Assembly (NCBI RefSeq): GCF_019396385.1
Contig: NZ_JAHKRN010000012.1
Span: forward strand, 1-64,000
DNA: 64,000 bases
DNA from: Nonomuraea harbinensis
GTDB taxonomy: Bacteria > Actinomycetota > Actinomycetes > Streptosporangiales > Streptosporangiaceae
Direction: 5' to 3'
Shown here: piece by piece, positions 53,080 through 62,431 of the stretch
Position numbering within the stretch: position 1 is the first letter of the stretch
Layout of the letters: each line of letters begins with the position of its first letter
Position numbers and translations under genes: made by a program
The notes under the pieces: model-generated
What the model was told of the DNA's origin: nothing
Database searches by the model: none
What the model saw: the letters and a program-made list of their open reading frames with translations, nothing else

Positions 53080-54051
53080 ATGCGGCGCCATCTAGTCGGA
53101 AGGGCAATGAGGAAGCTGACCGGACCGTCGTTGGTGGCACCTGGTCTGATCGGGCTCGCGGTGACGTTCGGCTTGCTGAATTGGCGCAGTCGTTCGCTTG
53201 TCCCACTCGCAGAATCCCACCAGCCGAGGGCCCTGGCGGCAGACACTGGGCGGGATGCGGCGGTCCCCGTGGCGCCCGCCGTGCCCACAGCCGTTCTCGA
53301 CGTCGCGCCAGCTACTCGCCCCGGCGTGATCCGCCTGATCGGCCAGCGCGCCATCGAGGGCCCCAACCGCACGGCAGGTGGTTGGGGAACCGATACATGG
53401 GCGCTCCTCGGCCTGCTCGCCGAGCACCGTTCTTCCCTGCTGACCAAGGCAATCGCCTGCGACAAACTGTGGCCCGAAGCCGAAGCTCAGCACGACCGGT
53501 TCGCCGGCCTCCTCAAGGCGACCCGCGCCAAGATGTGCGATGCCCTGGGGATGCCCGGCACCTACGGACGGGTCGTCATCCAGTTCAAGGGCGGCACCGG
53601 ATACCGGATCAATCCCGATCTCTACGTCTGCGACGTCTGGCAGCTTCGCGACCTCCTCGCCGCGGCGGCCGTTGCCACAGGCCCGGAGAAGATCGCCGCG
53701 CTGACTGCTGCCGTCGACCTCTATGCCGGCTCGTACCTGCCCGACGTTCCGCATGCCTGGGCGCGGCAGACGGCGGACGTCCTGAACCGCGGCATCGTCC
53801 AAGCCCTCGCCGAACTCGCTCGTCTGGAGGAGCAGCCCGAACGTGAGGTCGGCTACCTCGAACGCGCCACAGAACTCGACGGCGCTGCCGAGCACCTTTA
53901 TCAGCGGCGAATGGAGGTATACGCCCGTCTCGGCAGACCCCAAGCTGTGCATTACTGCTACGACGAACTACGTGAACACTTGCGCGCCCGAGGCAGAAAA
54001 CCCTCCTCCAAAACGCAGCAGATCTACTGCGAAATCGTCGACTCCGGATGA
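53080..54051 (+). CDS. Membrane-anchored BTAD-domain regulator of module 2
   Basis: 323 aa from ATG 53080 (GGGAGG 4 nt upstream). One N-terminal transmembrane helix (LVAPGLIGLAVTFGLLNW), a Pro/Ala-rich linker, a winged-helix-like part (WALLGLLAEHRSSLLTKA, RVVIQFKGGTGYRINP) and a BTAD helical domain (ALTAAVDLYAGSYLPDV, RATELDGAAEHLYQRRMEVYARLG, REHLRARGRKPS). BTAD proteins are typical companions of actinomycete T4SS elements. Unlike SARP activators it is membrane-bound, so it may sense rather than activate directly. The 263-bp gap upstream has no gene. Confidence 0.75.
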   Translation: MRRHLVGRAMRKLTGPSLVAPGLIGLAVTFGLLNWRSRSLVPLAESHQPRALAADTGRDAAVPVAPAVPTAVLDVAPATRPGVIRLIGQRAIEGPNRTAGGWGTDTWALLGLLAEHRSSLLTKAIACDKLWPEAEAQHDRFAGLLKATRAKMCDALGMPGTYGRVVIQFKGGTGYRINPDLYVCDVWQLRDLLAAAAVATGPEKIAALTAAVDLYAGSYLPDVPHAWARQTADVLNRGIVQALAELARLEEQPEREVGYLERATELDGAAEHLYQRRMEVYARLGRPQAVHYCYDELREHLRARGRKPSSKTQQIYCEIVDSG

Positions 54052-54444
54052 GGGGGTCGGATCATTCGGATTTCCGTCTCCCGCGACTTGACCTGAGGGG
54101 GTGAGGTGGTACTCGATATACCGCGTGCGCGTGAGCGCACGATGGGATTCTCGTATATTCGAAGGAGGGTGCATGGCCGCTAGACACTTATTAGGAAATG
54201 CGGCTCCATGATGCGATGGGACGTCTCGCCACACAATCGGCGGAGATCGTTCCACTGTTGAGCCGACGAGAGCGTTGAGGTGTGCGACCTCGTCGGTTCC
54301 GGCGTCCCGCACGGCCAGGTTGGGTAGCCGAAACCACGACGCCTTCGCCCTCAAGAGGGGCTACGGCTGTGGGCACCGCCTTCACGTCGGCTACGTCGTC
54401 CGTGCCAAGTCTCGCCTGGTCCGAGCCGCGTAGGCGAGCAGAAA

Positions 54445-54483
54445 GGGTGGGACCAGCCGGCTGCTATCCGGTTGGTCCCACCC
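54445..54483 (+). terminator. 16-bp hairpin with CTGCTAT loop
   Basis: Arms 54445-54460 and 54468-54483 pair over 16 bp with one G-T wobble around loop CTGCTAT. Very stable, no T-run, no gene directly upstream ends here. Possible terminator or structured RNA element. Confidence 0.55.
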
Positions 54484-54563
54484 ACAGCGTAGGGCGAGGC
54501 TCGATGCGAGATGGCGTGCTTCCCTCGCCGCAAGTCCTTCGTTGCGGGAACTTTGCGCGCCGA

Positions 54564-54611
54564 CGATCGGCCTGCCGGTCGATGCGCCGATCGCCCTGCC
54601 GGTCGGCCTGC
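54564..54611. repeat. 24-bp tandem repeat, two copies
   Basis: Units 54564-54587 and 54588-54611 share CGATCG-CCTGCCGGTCG and differ at a few positions. A partial third copy (GCCTGCCG) follows. Could be iteron-like protein-binding sites. Confidence 0.5.
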
Positions 54612-54933
54612 CGTCTTGACCTGCACCCCCGTGCCGGGGAACCCCCGCAGGCGTAGGGGGTGGCTGGCCTACCGATGGCCCGCCCGACTCGCCTTGACAG
54701 ACGAGAACTTGGCAAGGAGCGACGCCGTCGCCGAGCTAGCTTCCTGCTCTATTGCTTATCTCATCCCAGGTTTTCATCTGGCTCCGCTCTACTCGAATCT
54801 TTTCGCTGAGGCGAGTGCTGAGTGCCTGGTTGTTGAGAGCCGAGTCGCGCATTGGGGAAACGATAGGGCGGCTCCAGCATGGTGTTCACGTGGAATTGTG
54901 CCCGTCGAAATCGTCAAGTATTCGTTACCCGGC

Positions 54934-54962
54934 TTGGCGATCAGAGATCCATCGGTTATAGC
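54934..54962 (+). promoter_or_regulatory. Promoter of the double winged-helix gene
   Basis: TTGGCG (54934-54939) and TATAGC (54957-54962) with a 17-nt spacer, 114 nt before ATG 55076. A leader of about 105 nt follows, AT-richer than its surroundings. Confidence 0.4.
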
Positions 54963-55075
54963 CCGCTTCACCGAACCGGCTTGCTTTGCATGCGGAATCG
55001 AGAAATGGTCGTCGTGTACGAAGGAATTCGGCCCAATGAAAATGTGGGCCGCAACCGAAATGAAGGAGAACGAAA

Positions 55076-56026
55076 ATGGCGACGAACACGATTACCGAAA
55101 GCGCCACCACCCCGGCCGAGTTCCGCCCGGAAGGCGCGGCAAGCAAGGTGTGGGAGGCACTGACCGCGAACCCGGCCACGTCCATCACGACGATCGCCGA
55201 GGCGGCGGGCGTCTCCCGCCCGACCGCTACCAAGGCCCTCACCGGGTTCGCCGAGTCAGGCCGCGCCATCCGTACCCCTGGAGGCCGCACGGACAAGGGC
55301 CGCCCCCTCCCTGACACCTGGTCCCCGGCCACCCAGACCCACGCCATCGTGTCATCTGACACCGAGGTTCCCGTCGCGCCTGAGGTCCCGGCGACGCCGG
55401 AAGCCACTGAAACACCCGACCAGGACGCCTCATCCCTTCCGGACGACGGACCCACCGCGACGCCCACCATGTCCATCCAGGACGCGATGCGCATCCTGGA
55501 GCAAGAAGCCGACCGCCGGGCGGTCGCCGAGGCCGAGTTGGCCCGTGCCCAGGCCGAGGAGGAGGCCCGCCGTCAGCAGGCGGCACAGGCCCTGGCGAAG
55601 GCTCGCATGATCGAGGACAGTCGCCGCGCCCTGACGGACCTCCTCCAGGCTGTCACCACCACGTACGCGGCCCTGTTGGCTGACGACGAAACGGCATTCG
55701 CCAGCGGCCTGGAGACCATCTACACGGGCACCGCAGACGTCCGGAAGGCCGCCCGCGTCACACAGCCCAAGACCACCGGCACCACCACCTCCTGGGGCTC
55801 CTCGCGGGGCGACCGCAACGCCCCTCGTCCCCTGCGTCCGGACGTCCTGACGCACCTGATCAAGCACCCTGACCTCGCCTTCACCGCCAACGAGATCGCC
55901 AAGGTCCTCGGCCGTTCCTCCGGCGCGGTCGCCAACGCCCTGGACACCCTCGTGAACAACGGCGAGGCCGAACTCGTCAGCGAGCGTCCCAACCGCTTCC
56001 GCATGGCGCAGCCCCAGGACGACTGA
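55076..56026 (+). CDS. Protein with two winged-helix domains (element regulator)
   Basis: 316 aa from ATG 55076 with GAAGGAGAAC just upstream. Residues 20-75 form one winged helix (ASKVWEALTANPATSITTIA, SRPTATKALTGFAESG), residues 250-310 another (LTHLIKHPDLAFTANEIAK, GAVANALDTLVNNGEAELV). Between them an acidic Pro-rich linker and a coiled coil (RAVAEAELARAQAEEEARRQ). Looks like a DNA-binding, possibly dimer-bridging regulator or partition-type protein of the mobile element. Followed by a terminator, then the ParB-like gene. Confidence 0.7.
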   Translation: MATNTITESATTPAEFRPEGAASKVWEALTANPATSITTIAEAAGVSRPTATKALTGFAESGRAIRTPGGRTDKGRPLPDTWSPATQTHAIVSSDTEVPVAPEVPATPEATETPDQDASSLPDDGPTATPTMSIQDAMRILEQEADRRAVAEAELARAQAEEEARRQQAAQALAKARMIEDSRRALTDLLQAVTTTYAALLADDETAFASGLETIYTGTADVRKAARVTQPKTTGTTTSWGSSRGDRNAPRPLRPDVLTHLIKHPDLAFTANEIAKVLGRSSGAVANALDTLVNNGEAELVSERPNRFRMAQPQDD

Positions 56027-56039
56027 CCCCCCACCCGAA

Positions 56040-56063
56040 GGGCCCGGTCACCCGGCCGGGCCC
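56040..56063 (+). terminator. Hairpin terminator after the winged-helix gene
   Basis: Arms GGGCCCGG (56040-56047) and CCGGGCCC (56056-56063) with an 8-nt loop, 14 nt after the TGA. No T-run. The ribosome-binding site of the next gene lies just after it. Confidence 0.5.
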
Positions 56064-56084
56064 CCGTCATGCAGAGGAGCCGCA

Positions 56085-56423
56085 ATGCCCGATGAGATGT
56101 TCACCCTGCTGGGGTGGGCATGGGATGTAGATCTAGCCACCCGCCTGGCCCGACGCCACCCAGTACGCCCGGCTGCTATCCGGACGTTGACCGGCGTCAT
56201 GGACCTGATCCGCATCGACCCCGACCACGCCGCAACCGTTGACCTGACCAAACCCCTCCTGGTCGTGCCCCTCCCGTGCGCACCGCCTCCCGGCAACCGC
56301 CTGGTGATCGACGGGTGGCACCGGATACACCGCGCGCTGGATCTCGGCATGGAGGAACTGCCCACGGTCCTCCTCGATCCGGCCGACGAGCGAACATGCC
56401 GCCTACGCGGCGGCGACATCTGA
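56085..56423 (+). CDS. ParB/Srx-like small protein
   Basis: 112 aa from ATG 56085 (agaggagccgca upstream). The centre LVIDGWHRIHRALDLGMEEL carries the GxHR-type nucleotide-binding box of ParB/sulfiredoxin-fold proteins, without an HTH. Such small ParB-like proteins are common on actinomycete mobile elements; whether it binds nucleotide is unknown. Ends before the convergent terminator at 56436-56470. Confidence 0.65.
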   Translation: MPDEMFTLLGWAWDVDLATRLARRHPVRPAAIRTLTGVMDLIRIDPDHAATVDLTKPLLVVPLPCAPPPGNRLVIDGWHRIHRALDLGMEELPTVLLDPADERTCRLRGGDI

Positions 56424-56435
56424 CACAGGGAACAC

Positions 56436-56470
56436 GAGGCGGGGGTAGCCATGGGGGCCACCCCCGCCTC
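56436..56470. terminator. Bidirectional terminator between module 2 regulator genes and transfer operon
   Basis: Perfect 11-bp arms GAGGCGGGGGT (56436-56446) and ACCCCCGCCTC (56460-56470), 13-nt loop, in the gap between converging genes ending at 56423 and 56498. Confidence 0.65.
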
Positions 56471-56497
56471 ACCCGTCTACAGGGCTGTACGGGTGAT

Positions 56498-57448
56498 CTA
56501 GCGGCGTGGACGGCCGTAGCCCACGATGTCCCCACGCGCGGTGTACCGGCTCACCCGGACACGCAGCCCGGTGCGGGGGGCCTCGATCATGCGCTCGGCG
56601 TCGAGGACCAGGCCGACGTGACCGGGGTGGTTGGGCCCGCCGCCGGATCCCTGGAAGAACACGAGGTCTCCCGGAGCCTGTTGACCGGGCGGAACATGGG
56701 CGAGCGCGTGCCACTGTTCGGCAGCGGTACGCGGGAGGGTGACTCCGGCCTGATGCCAGGCGTAACGGGTGAGGCCCGAACAATCGAAGCCGATCGTGTT
56801 CGTGCCTTGGCCGATTCCTCGGGTGGGACCGTCGAAGTTACCTCCTCCATAGGAGTAGGGGGTGTTGAGCCAGCGGGATGCCGCTGCTATCGCGACCGAG
56901 CCGTGTCCTGTCCCCCTGATCGTCAGCGGTTCGCAGGTGGCGGTGTAGGACTCCGCGAGGCGAAGAACCTTGGTGACGTAGGAAGGATCACCGTTGTAGC
57001 GGAGGAGGGCCTGGTTGAGGCGGTCCGGGGCTCCGCTGTGACGGAGGTAGTTGGCGGCGGCGGGTATGGCGTCGGCCGGGTCGTAGACGTTCCTGGTCCC
57101 GTCGGCGTTTCCGTCTACGCCGAAGGCGCGCCAGGTGGCTGGCATGAACTGCATGGGCCCCGCCGCTCCGGCGTGGTTGCTGCCCGTGGTGATGCCGGTC
57201 CCGGTGCCTCGGCCGTGGTCAGATTCGGTCTTGCCGACCGCCGCCAGCACGGCCCAGGGGATGCCGTACCGGGCGGCGGCGTGGCGATAGAGATCGAGGT
57301 ATCGGGACGGGATGTCAGCGGGCGCGTTGCCGCAGGCCACGCCTGGGGCAGGACCGCCGCGGCCGGGTAGCACGGTCGCGGTGACGCCGATGATGACGGC
57401 GACCAGGACGAGCGCCCCGATCGCCGTCGCGGCGACGACAGGCATCAT
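56498..57448 (-). CDS. Conjugation-associated peptidoglycan hydrolase (SLT-like + NlpC/P60), module 2
   Basis: 316 aa from ATG 57448, chosen because it forms an ATGA overlap with the preceding stop, as in module 1; an upstream in-frame start at 57535 would overlap by 91 nt. Membrane anchor VVAATAIGALVLVAVIIGV, then a lytic-transglycosylase domain (AVLAAVGKTESDHGRG, GAAGPMQFMPATW, ANYLRHSGAP) and NlpC/P60 with catalytic FDCSGLTRYAW and HPGHVGLVLD. Cuts both glycan and peptide to let the mating channel through the wall. Confidence 0.88.
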   Translation of the reverse strand: MMPVVAATAIGALVLVAVIIGVTATVLPGRGGPAPGVACGNAPADIPSRYLDLYRHAAARYGIPWAVLAAVGKTESDHGRGTGTGITTGSNHAGAAGPMQFMPATWRAFGVDGNADGTRNVYDPADAIPAAANYLRHSGAPDRLNQALLRYNGDPSYVTKVLRLAESYTATCEPLTIRGTGHGSVAIAAASRWLNTPYSYGGGNFDGPTRGIGQGTNTIGFDCSGLTRYAWHQAGVTLPRTAAEQWHALAHVPPGQQAPGDLVFFQGSGGGPNHPGHVGLVLDAERMIEAPRTGLRVRVSRYTARGDIVGYGRPRR

Positions 57449-58350
57449 GCGGGGCCAGCGGACATGATCGGGCCCCCTGCGTCCCGTAGAGCGCTCAGGC
57501 GGCGGCGGGGGCCCGTTGATCCGGCCGGTAGCCACACCGGCCCGGCGGGGCCGTCAGCGGCCGTTGCGGGGGTGTGAACGGCGGTGGCGACGGGGACGTC
57601 AGGGGCGGTCAGGAGCTTGCGGAGGTTGGCTTCGCGGGTCGAGTTCGGGAGCCAGAAGAGAACAGGCGTCGTGATGCCTGTGGCCTCGGCGAGCGCGGCG
57701 TAGCCGTCCAGCTTGGCCAGGACACGGGAAAGAGGCTCGGTCCCGGTGTCGTGCTCCAGGAAGAAGTCGATCGTGTCCGCGTGGCCGTTCGAGGCGGGTT
57801 CGGTCCAGCGGCCGAAAGCGTCGGGCCGCGCGAGGTCACCCCAGAGAGCGGCGCAGCGACGTTCGGGCCACCACTCCGCGACGGCGGAGCCGTCATCACG
57901 ACGCCGGGCCGTGGCGTGGAGCTGGGCGAAGAACTCGTTGACGCCGATCTGATGAGTCAGCCGGGACGAGAAGGCGATCGCGCCGGCGGAATCGGGGCGG
58001 TAGCGGAGTTCGGCCGGGGCGATACCCCGCTGGGCCGCGAGGTGATGGGCCCCGGTGGTGCCGAGGATCCAGTGCCAAGGACGGCTTCCGGTGGGTGCCC
58101 AGGGGCGGAAGCGGTCGAGGGCACGCAGCTCGTGGAGGGCAAGGAGTCGATGGCGGGCGCGGTGGATGCTGGGGAAGAAGATCGCGGCGAGTTGGTCGGT
58201 GGTGAGGACGCGGTGTTCCCACACGGCGTCGAGGATCTCGGCATCTCGTGGCGTCAGGCGTTCGGCGAGGTCGGCGACGAGCGTTTGCGAGACGCGCGGG
58301 CGCTGGTGTCGGGAAGGAAGCAGACGGCGAGGCGCGTTCGGTCGGGTCAT
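57445..58350 (-). CDS. Replication-relaxation family protein, module 2
   Basis: 301 aa, homologous to the module 1 protein along its length (LTPRDAEILDAVWEHRVLT, ALHELRALDRFRPWAP, FFLEHDTGTEPLSRVLAKL). Winged-helix N-terminus and the acidic FFLEHDTGTE core. Begins in an ATGA overlap with the TraG-like gene. About half the residues agree with module 1, so these are old paralogues rather than a recent duplication. Confidence 0.85.
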   Translation of the reverse strand: MTRPNAPRRLLPSRHQRPRVSQTLVADLAERLTPRDAEILDAVWEHRVLTTDQLAAIFFPSIHRARHRLLALHELRALDRFRPWAPTGSRPWHWILGTTGAHHLAAQRGIAPAELRYRPDSAGAIAFSSRLTHQIGVNEFFAQLHATARRRDDGSAVAEWWPERRCAALWGDLARPDAFGRWTEPASNGHADTIDFFLEHDTGTEPLSRVLAKLDGYAALAEATGITTPVLFWLPNSTREANLRKLLTAPDVPVATAVHTPATAADGPAGPVWLPAGSTGPRRRLSALRDAGGPIMSAGPA

Positions 58351-60704
58351 CGTGTGCTCTCCCTGTGGGCTCGGCGAGGATCGGACGGGATGCGGACCTT
58401 GGACTTGCTCACAGCGGGGGTCTCTGGACGCGCGTAGGCAGCGCGCGAAGCCGCTCGGACGGCCTCCTGACGGCCGGGAACGGGATCAGGAAGAGGGCGG
58501 GTGCGGAAGGTGAACGCCTGTGACGGACCGCCCTTGCCGGTGATGACCCGTCCGGCGGCTTGGTAGGCCCCCAGGTGGGAGAGGTCATGTGCGGTAAGCA
58601 CGGGGCCGACATGGCGGGCGAGGTCGTGAGCGTCCTCGGGGGAGGCGGTGAAGTAGACCTTGTTGCGGGCGTCGGCGGATACGGCCTCACGGAGATCTTT
58701 GGGGAGCTGTGACAGGTGCTGGTGAGCGAGGGTCAGGGAGAAGCGGTACGCGCGAGCCTCGGCCAGAAGGTCGCTGACTGAGATGGGCATGTTGAGAAAG
58801 TTCTGCGCCTCGTCGATGTAGGCGGCGGCGTCTCGACGCTCGTTCTCCGGCAGGCGAACCCGCGGAGTGATGGCCTGCCAGGTATGGGCGAGGAGAAGCG
58901 AGCCGAAGAGACGGGCGGCGTCCTCGCCGAGCACACCCTTGGGAAGACGGGCAAGGACCAGGCCCCCGCTGTCCAGGGTTCGGGCGAGGTCGAAGGTGGA
59001 GGTTCCGCCGGATAGAGCGTCGCGGACGAATGGGCGCAGGAGGACCGCGCGGAGCTTGTTCATGACGGGACTGATCACGGAGGCGCGGGCGGCAGGAGAC
59101 AGCTCGTCGTACGCCGACCAGAAGCCGCGCAGCAGCTCGTCGCTGAGCTGGCCGACGATCCGGGCGCGGAAAGGCGTGTCCGTGAGGAGCTTCGGGACGT
59201 CGGCGAGGGTCGCACGATGGCGCTGGGTGTGAACGAGGGTGAGGCAGGCCGAACGCATGAGGTCGTCGAGGCGCGGCCCCCAGGACGAAGCGAAGCAGCG
59301 GTGGAAGATCGCGACGATCGAGTCGACGGCGAACGCCGGGTCTGGTCCGGCGAGGACGTTGAAGCAGGGCGGATTGCCGGGCTCGGCCGGGTCGAACAGG
59401 ACCGTCCGCTTGATGGCTCGTTCCGGGAGGCGGTCGAGGACATCGTCGATGAGGTCGCCCTTGGGGTCGATGACGAGAGCGCCTCGGCCGGCATGGGCGT
59501 CGGTGAGGATGAGGTTGGCCAGGAAGGTGGACTTGCCGACACCCGTCTGGCCAAGGATGTGCAGGTGCTGGCGCGCGGCGGCCACGGTGACGCCCACGGG
59601 CCGAGGATGGCCGGTCTCGGCGTCGCCCAGAATCCTGACGTCCTGCCCAGACGCCGGAACGTCGGGAGAGGGCGGAACGGGCCGGGCACCGGCGCGGGCG
59701 ATGCCGGGGGCCGCCTGGTCGTAGGGCAGGTGGGCGATCGCGGCGAGCTCGTTCACGGCCAGGAGGTAGCCGGTGTTCATGCGACGGTTGGACATGCGGC
59801 TGGGAAGGTCGAGGCCACGCAGCCGACGTAGGTACTGGTGGCCGGAGGCGTAGAGGGCGAACGTGGCGGCGATCTCGTGAGCGCGCCCGCGCAGGCGGCC
59901 TCGCGCGTCAGCGCGGTCGCTGGTGACGCGGTAGGAGATCTGGACGGCGAAACGCGACTGGCCCGCCTTCGCGAGGATGGCGCGGATCTCCTCGGCGCGT
60001 TCGGGGAACATCCGGGCCAGTTCGCCCGGCCGGGCGCGGCCCAGAGCGCCGGGAGTGATCAGGTCGAATACGTCGGATCGGAGGCTGCCAGAGGTGCCGT
60101 TCCGCAACCCGGAGGCGGCGCGGTGAGCAGCGGACAGGCGGCGTCCCGTCACTGGCCGAGCCAGGATCTGAACGGCGGCGTGCTCGCCTTGGCGCAGTCC
60201 CGAGAGCGCACCGAGGAGCGCTCGCATGGGGTCGTTGCCATGCGTCGTCGTGAGCGGATAGTGGTCCGGCCGGGCCAGGACCAGCCGACCTCGGGATGTC
60301 GTGACCCCACGCGGTGTGGGAGGTTCGGCCGGGCGGGTGTTCACGGCCGCTCCCGGCCAGGCCGACCGGATCGCCTTCTCGACCAGCCCAGGTGGTACGA
60401 CGCCCGGAACCCAGAGCTGGACCCGCACGCTGGAAGCGTCGGCCACGTACTCCCACGACAGATGAGGCTGACCGAACAAGACCCGCTTCCAACACGGCGC
60501 GATCAGCCCCATGACCTGCGACCACCAGGCCGTCGCGCTGCCGGGCTCCACCTGCGGCGGCACGGCGATCTCGACCAGCCAGGCGTTACGCGCGAAGCGG
60601 GCGTTGCGCCACCGCCACAGGACAGCTCGGGCCGTGACGAGGGCGATGGCACAACCACCGATGAGGACTCCGCCGAGGGCCGGGTCAGATAGGTCCGGGA
60701 TCAC
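58347..60704 (-). CDS. TraG/VirD4-like type IV secretion ATPase, module 2
   Basis: 785 aa, nearly the same length as its module 1 counterpart. N-terminal hydrophobic helix (GVLIGGCAIALVTARAVLW), Walker A GQTGVGKSTFLANLI, Walker B AAYIDEAQNFLN and LTLAHQHLSQLPKDLREAV. Motor or coupling protein of the mating apparatus. Lies 5 nt after the VirB4-like stop. Confidence 0.87.
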   Translation of the reverse strand: MIPDLSDPALGGVLIGGCAIALVTARAVLWRWRNARFARNAWLVEIAVPPQVEPGSATAWWSQVMGLIAPCWKRVLFGQPHLSWEYVADASSVRVQLWVPGVVPPGLVEKAIRSAWPGAAVNTRPAEPPTPRGVTTSRGRLVLARPDHYPLTTTHGNDPMRALLGALSGLRQGEHAAVQILARPVTGRRLSAAHRAASGLRNGTSGSLRSDVFDLITPGALGRARPGELARMFPERAEEIRAILAKAGQSRFAVQISYRVTSDRADARGRLRGRAHEIAATFALYASGHQYLRRLRGLDLPSRMSNRRMNTGYLLAVNELAAIAHLPYDQAAPGIARAGARPVPPSPDVPASGQDVRILGDAETGHPRPVGVTVAAARQHLHILGQTGVGKSTFLANLILTDAHAGRGALVIDPKGDLIDDVLDRLPERAIKRTVLFDPAEPGNPPCFNVLAGPDPAFAVDSIVAIFHRCFASSWGPRLDDLMRSACLTLVHTQRHRATLADVPKLLTDTPFRARIVGQLSDELLRGFWSAYDELSPAARASVISPVMNKLRAVLLRPFVRDALSGGTSTFDLARTLDSGGLVLARLPKGVLGEDAARLFGSLLLAHTWQAITPRVRLPENERRDAAAYIDEAQNFLNMPISVSDLLAEARAYRFSLTLAHQHLSQLPKDLREAVSADARNKVYFTASPEDAHDLARHVGPVLTAHDLSHLGAYQAAGRVITGKGGPSQAFTFRTRPLPDPVPGRQEAVRAASRAAYARPETPAVSKSKVRIPSDPRRAHRESTR

Positions 60705-60709
60705 GGCTG

Positions 60710-62431
60710 CTACTCGGCCGGATTCGTGGTCGCGAGCAGGTGCTCGAACGCGTGGGCGACGGCGGCGAAGGCGGCACGATTCTCGATCCCGGCGCAGACC
60801 AACCCTTGGCCTTGGCCGGCCGAGAGCAGGAAGAGCCGTTCACCTTCGGTGAGGTCGAAGGCCGCCGCGATCTCGTCGATCGCCTGCGGGGCCTGCCGGA
60901 GAAGGATCTGCGTACTGGCGTTGGCGACGACGGCCTTGCCAAGCTCGGACCCGAGCAGGTCGGCGGCGTCCTGCGTGACGACGGCCAGGCCGGTCCAGTG
61001 TTTACGGGCGGATTTGGCGAGCCGATAGAGGAATCTCGCGCCCTCGTTCTCGCGCATGAGCGTCCACGCCTCGTCGACCACGACAAGGCGGCGGCGCCGT
61101 TCGGCAGGGTTGGACACGCGGCGCCAGATCGCGTCGAGCGCCAGGAGCATGCCGACCGGGCGGGTCTCCTCAGCCAGGTCTCGCAGGGAGAACACGATCA
61201 GATGGCCGTCAGGGCGGGCCGTGGTCGGACCGGAGAACAGGCCACGATGGGAGCCGGACACGTACGGGGCGAGCCGCGCGGCCAACTGCGCCGCCTCCGG
61301 CGCGTCGCTGACCTCCAGCATCGTCGCCAGGTCCGCGAGCAGCGGTGCGGGCCGCTTCCAGGTACGGCGGTCCGAGGTGATGCCGTGAGCCGCGTAGGTG
61401 GCGATCACCGCCTTGTCCAGTACGGCCTTCGTCGTGGCCGTGAGCGGCTCACCGAGCATCGTCGCGACCAGAGTCTGGAGGAACATCGCGCGCCGGTCGA
61501 GCGCGTCGTCCTCGGCTGTTTCGGGCAGGTCGAAGGGGTTGAAGCACACACCTGGCGTGCCGAGGCCGAGAACGGTTCCTCCGACGGCGTCCGACAGGCG
61601 GCGGTACTCGTCTTCAGGGTCGACGACACACACCTCGACCTGGTGGAACAGCAGCCTCAGCACTTCCAGCTTGGTGAAGTACGACTTGCCAGCACCCGAT
61701 CGGGCGATCGTCACGGAGTTGTAGTTGTCGTGCGCGAACCGGTCCCAGAGGACGATGCCGGAGGAGTAGGCGTTCAGCCCGTACAACACCGGCGTCTCAT
61801 CGATGCGGGGCCGTAGGTCAGGTGACGCGAAGGGGAAGGCTGCCGCGAGCGCGGAAGTATCGAAGGTCCGGCGCGTCTTCAGCGCGTCGGTACCTAGCGG
61901 GAGGGTTGCTGTCCAACCCTGTATCGCGCGGAACGTCGTCGGGTGCGCGTCAAGGAGAAGCGAGGCCGCCAGCGCTTTAACGTGCTGAATCTCCGCTTCC
62001 AGCTCTTCGGAGTCCGCGGCGTGGACAGTGAGGTAGAGGCCGAGGCGGAAGAGACGGCCGTGGCCTCGGGCGAGGGAAGCGGCTAGCTCAGCGGCGTCGT
62101 CGGCCGCCGCCTCGGCCGCGAAGTCCGGCGCTCGGCTGCTCGCGGAGGCCGATTCGAGGCGGGCGAGCTGGCGGCGCAGACGTTGTGCGGCGATCAACGG
62201 AGGAATGGGCTCGATGTGCAGGGACACGTCGAGGTGGCCGGGGTAGCCGATCAGCGGTTCGAGCCAGCCCGCGCCGACCTCACGGGGATATCCGGCGATC
62301 ACGAACGACGCGCACACCCCGCCAGGGAACTCGACCGAGCGGGCATTGATCTTCAGAGATGACGGGCCGGGCAAGGCGGCGGCGGTCTCGGCCAGCTGCG
62401 CGTCGTCGCCGGCGAGTCGAGTGAACTTCAT
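60710..62431 (-). CDS. VirB4-like conjugation ATPase, module 2
   Basis: 573 aa from ATG 62431, overlapping the PrgI-like gene. Walker A RSGAGKSYFTKLE followed by CVVDPEDEYRRL, Walker B LVVVDEAWTLMRE, then GLAVVTQDAADLLG. Same order of motifs and length as module 1. Energises channel assembly. Confidence 0.88.
   Translation of the reverse strand: MKFTRLAGDDAQLAETAAALPGPSSLKINARSVEFPGGVCASFVIAGYPREVGAGWLEPLIGYPGHLDVSLHIEPIPPLIAAQRLRRQLARLESASASSRAPDFAAEAAADDAAELAASLARGHGRLFRLGLYLTVHAADSEELEAEIQHVKALAASLLLDAHPTTFRAIQGWTATLPLGTDALKTRRTFDTSALAAAFPFASPDLRPRIDETPVLYGLNAYSSGIVLWDRFAHDNYNSVTIARSGAGKSYFTKLEVLRLLFHQVEVCVVDPEDEYRRLSDAVGGTVLGLGTPGVCFNPFDLPETAEDDALDRRAMFLQTLVATMLGEPLTATTKAVLDKAVIATYAAHGITSDRRTWKRPAPLLADLATMLEVSDAPEAAQLAARLAPYVSGSHRGLFSGPTTARPDGHLIVFSLRDLAEETRPVGMLLALDAIWRRVSNPAERRRRLVVVDEAWTLMRENEGARFLYRLAKSARKHWTGLAVVTQDAADLLGSELGKAVVANASTQILLRQAPQAIDEIAAAFDLTEGERLFLLSAGQGQGLVCAGIENRAAFAAVAHAFEHLLATTNPAE

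Larger units (their letters stand above)
54052..55075. other. 1-kb non-coding regulatory stretch of module 2
   Basis: No convincing gene in either direction: frames are short and lack start sites. It contains a CGTGCGC/GCGCACG palindrome (54124-54141), the 16-bp hairpin at 54445-54483, a 24-bp tandem repeat at 54564-54611 and the promoter at 54934-54962. Its length and density of symmetric elements suit an element control region or origin of transfer. Confidence 0.45.
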
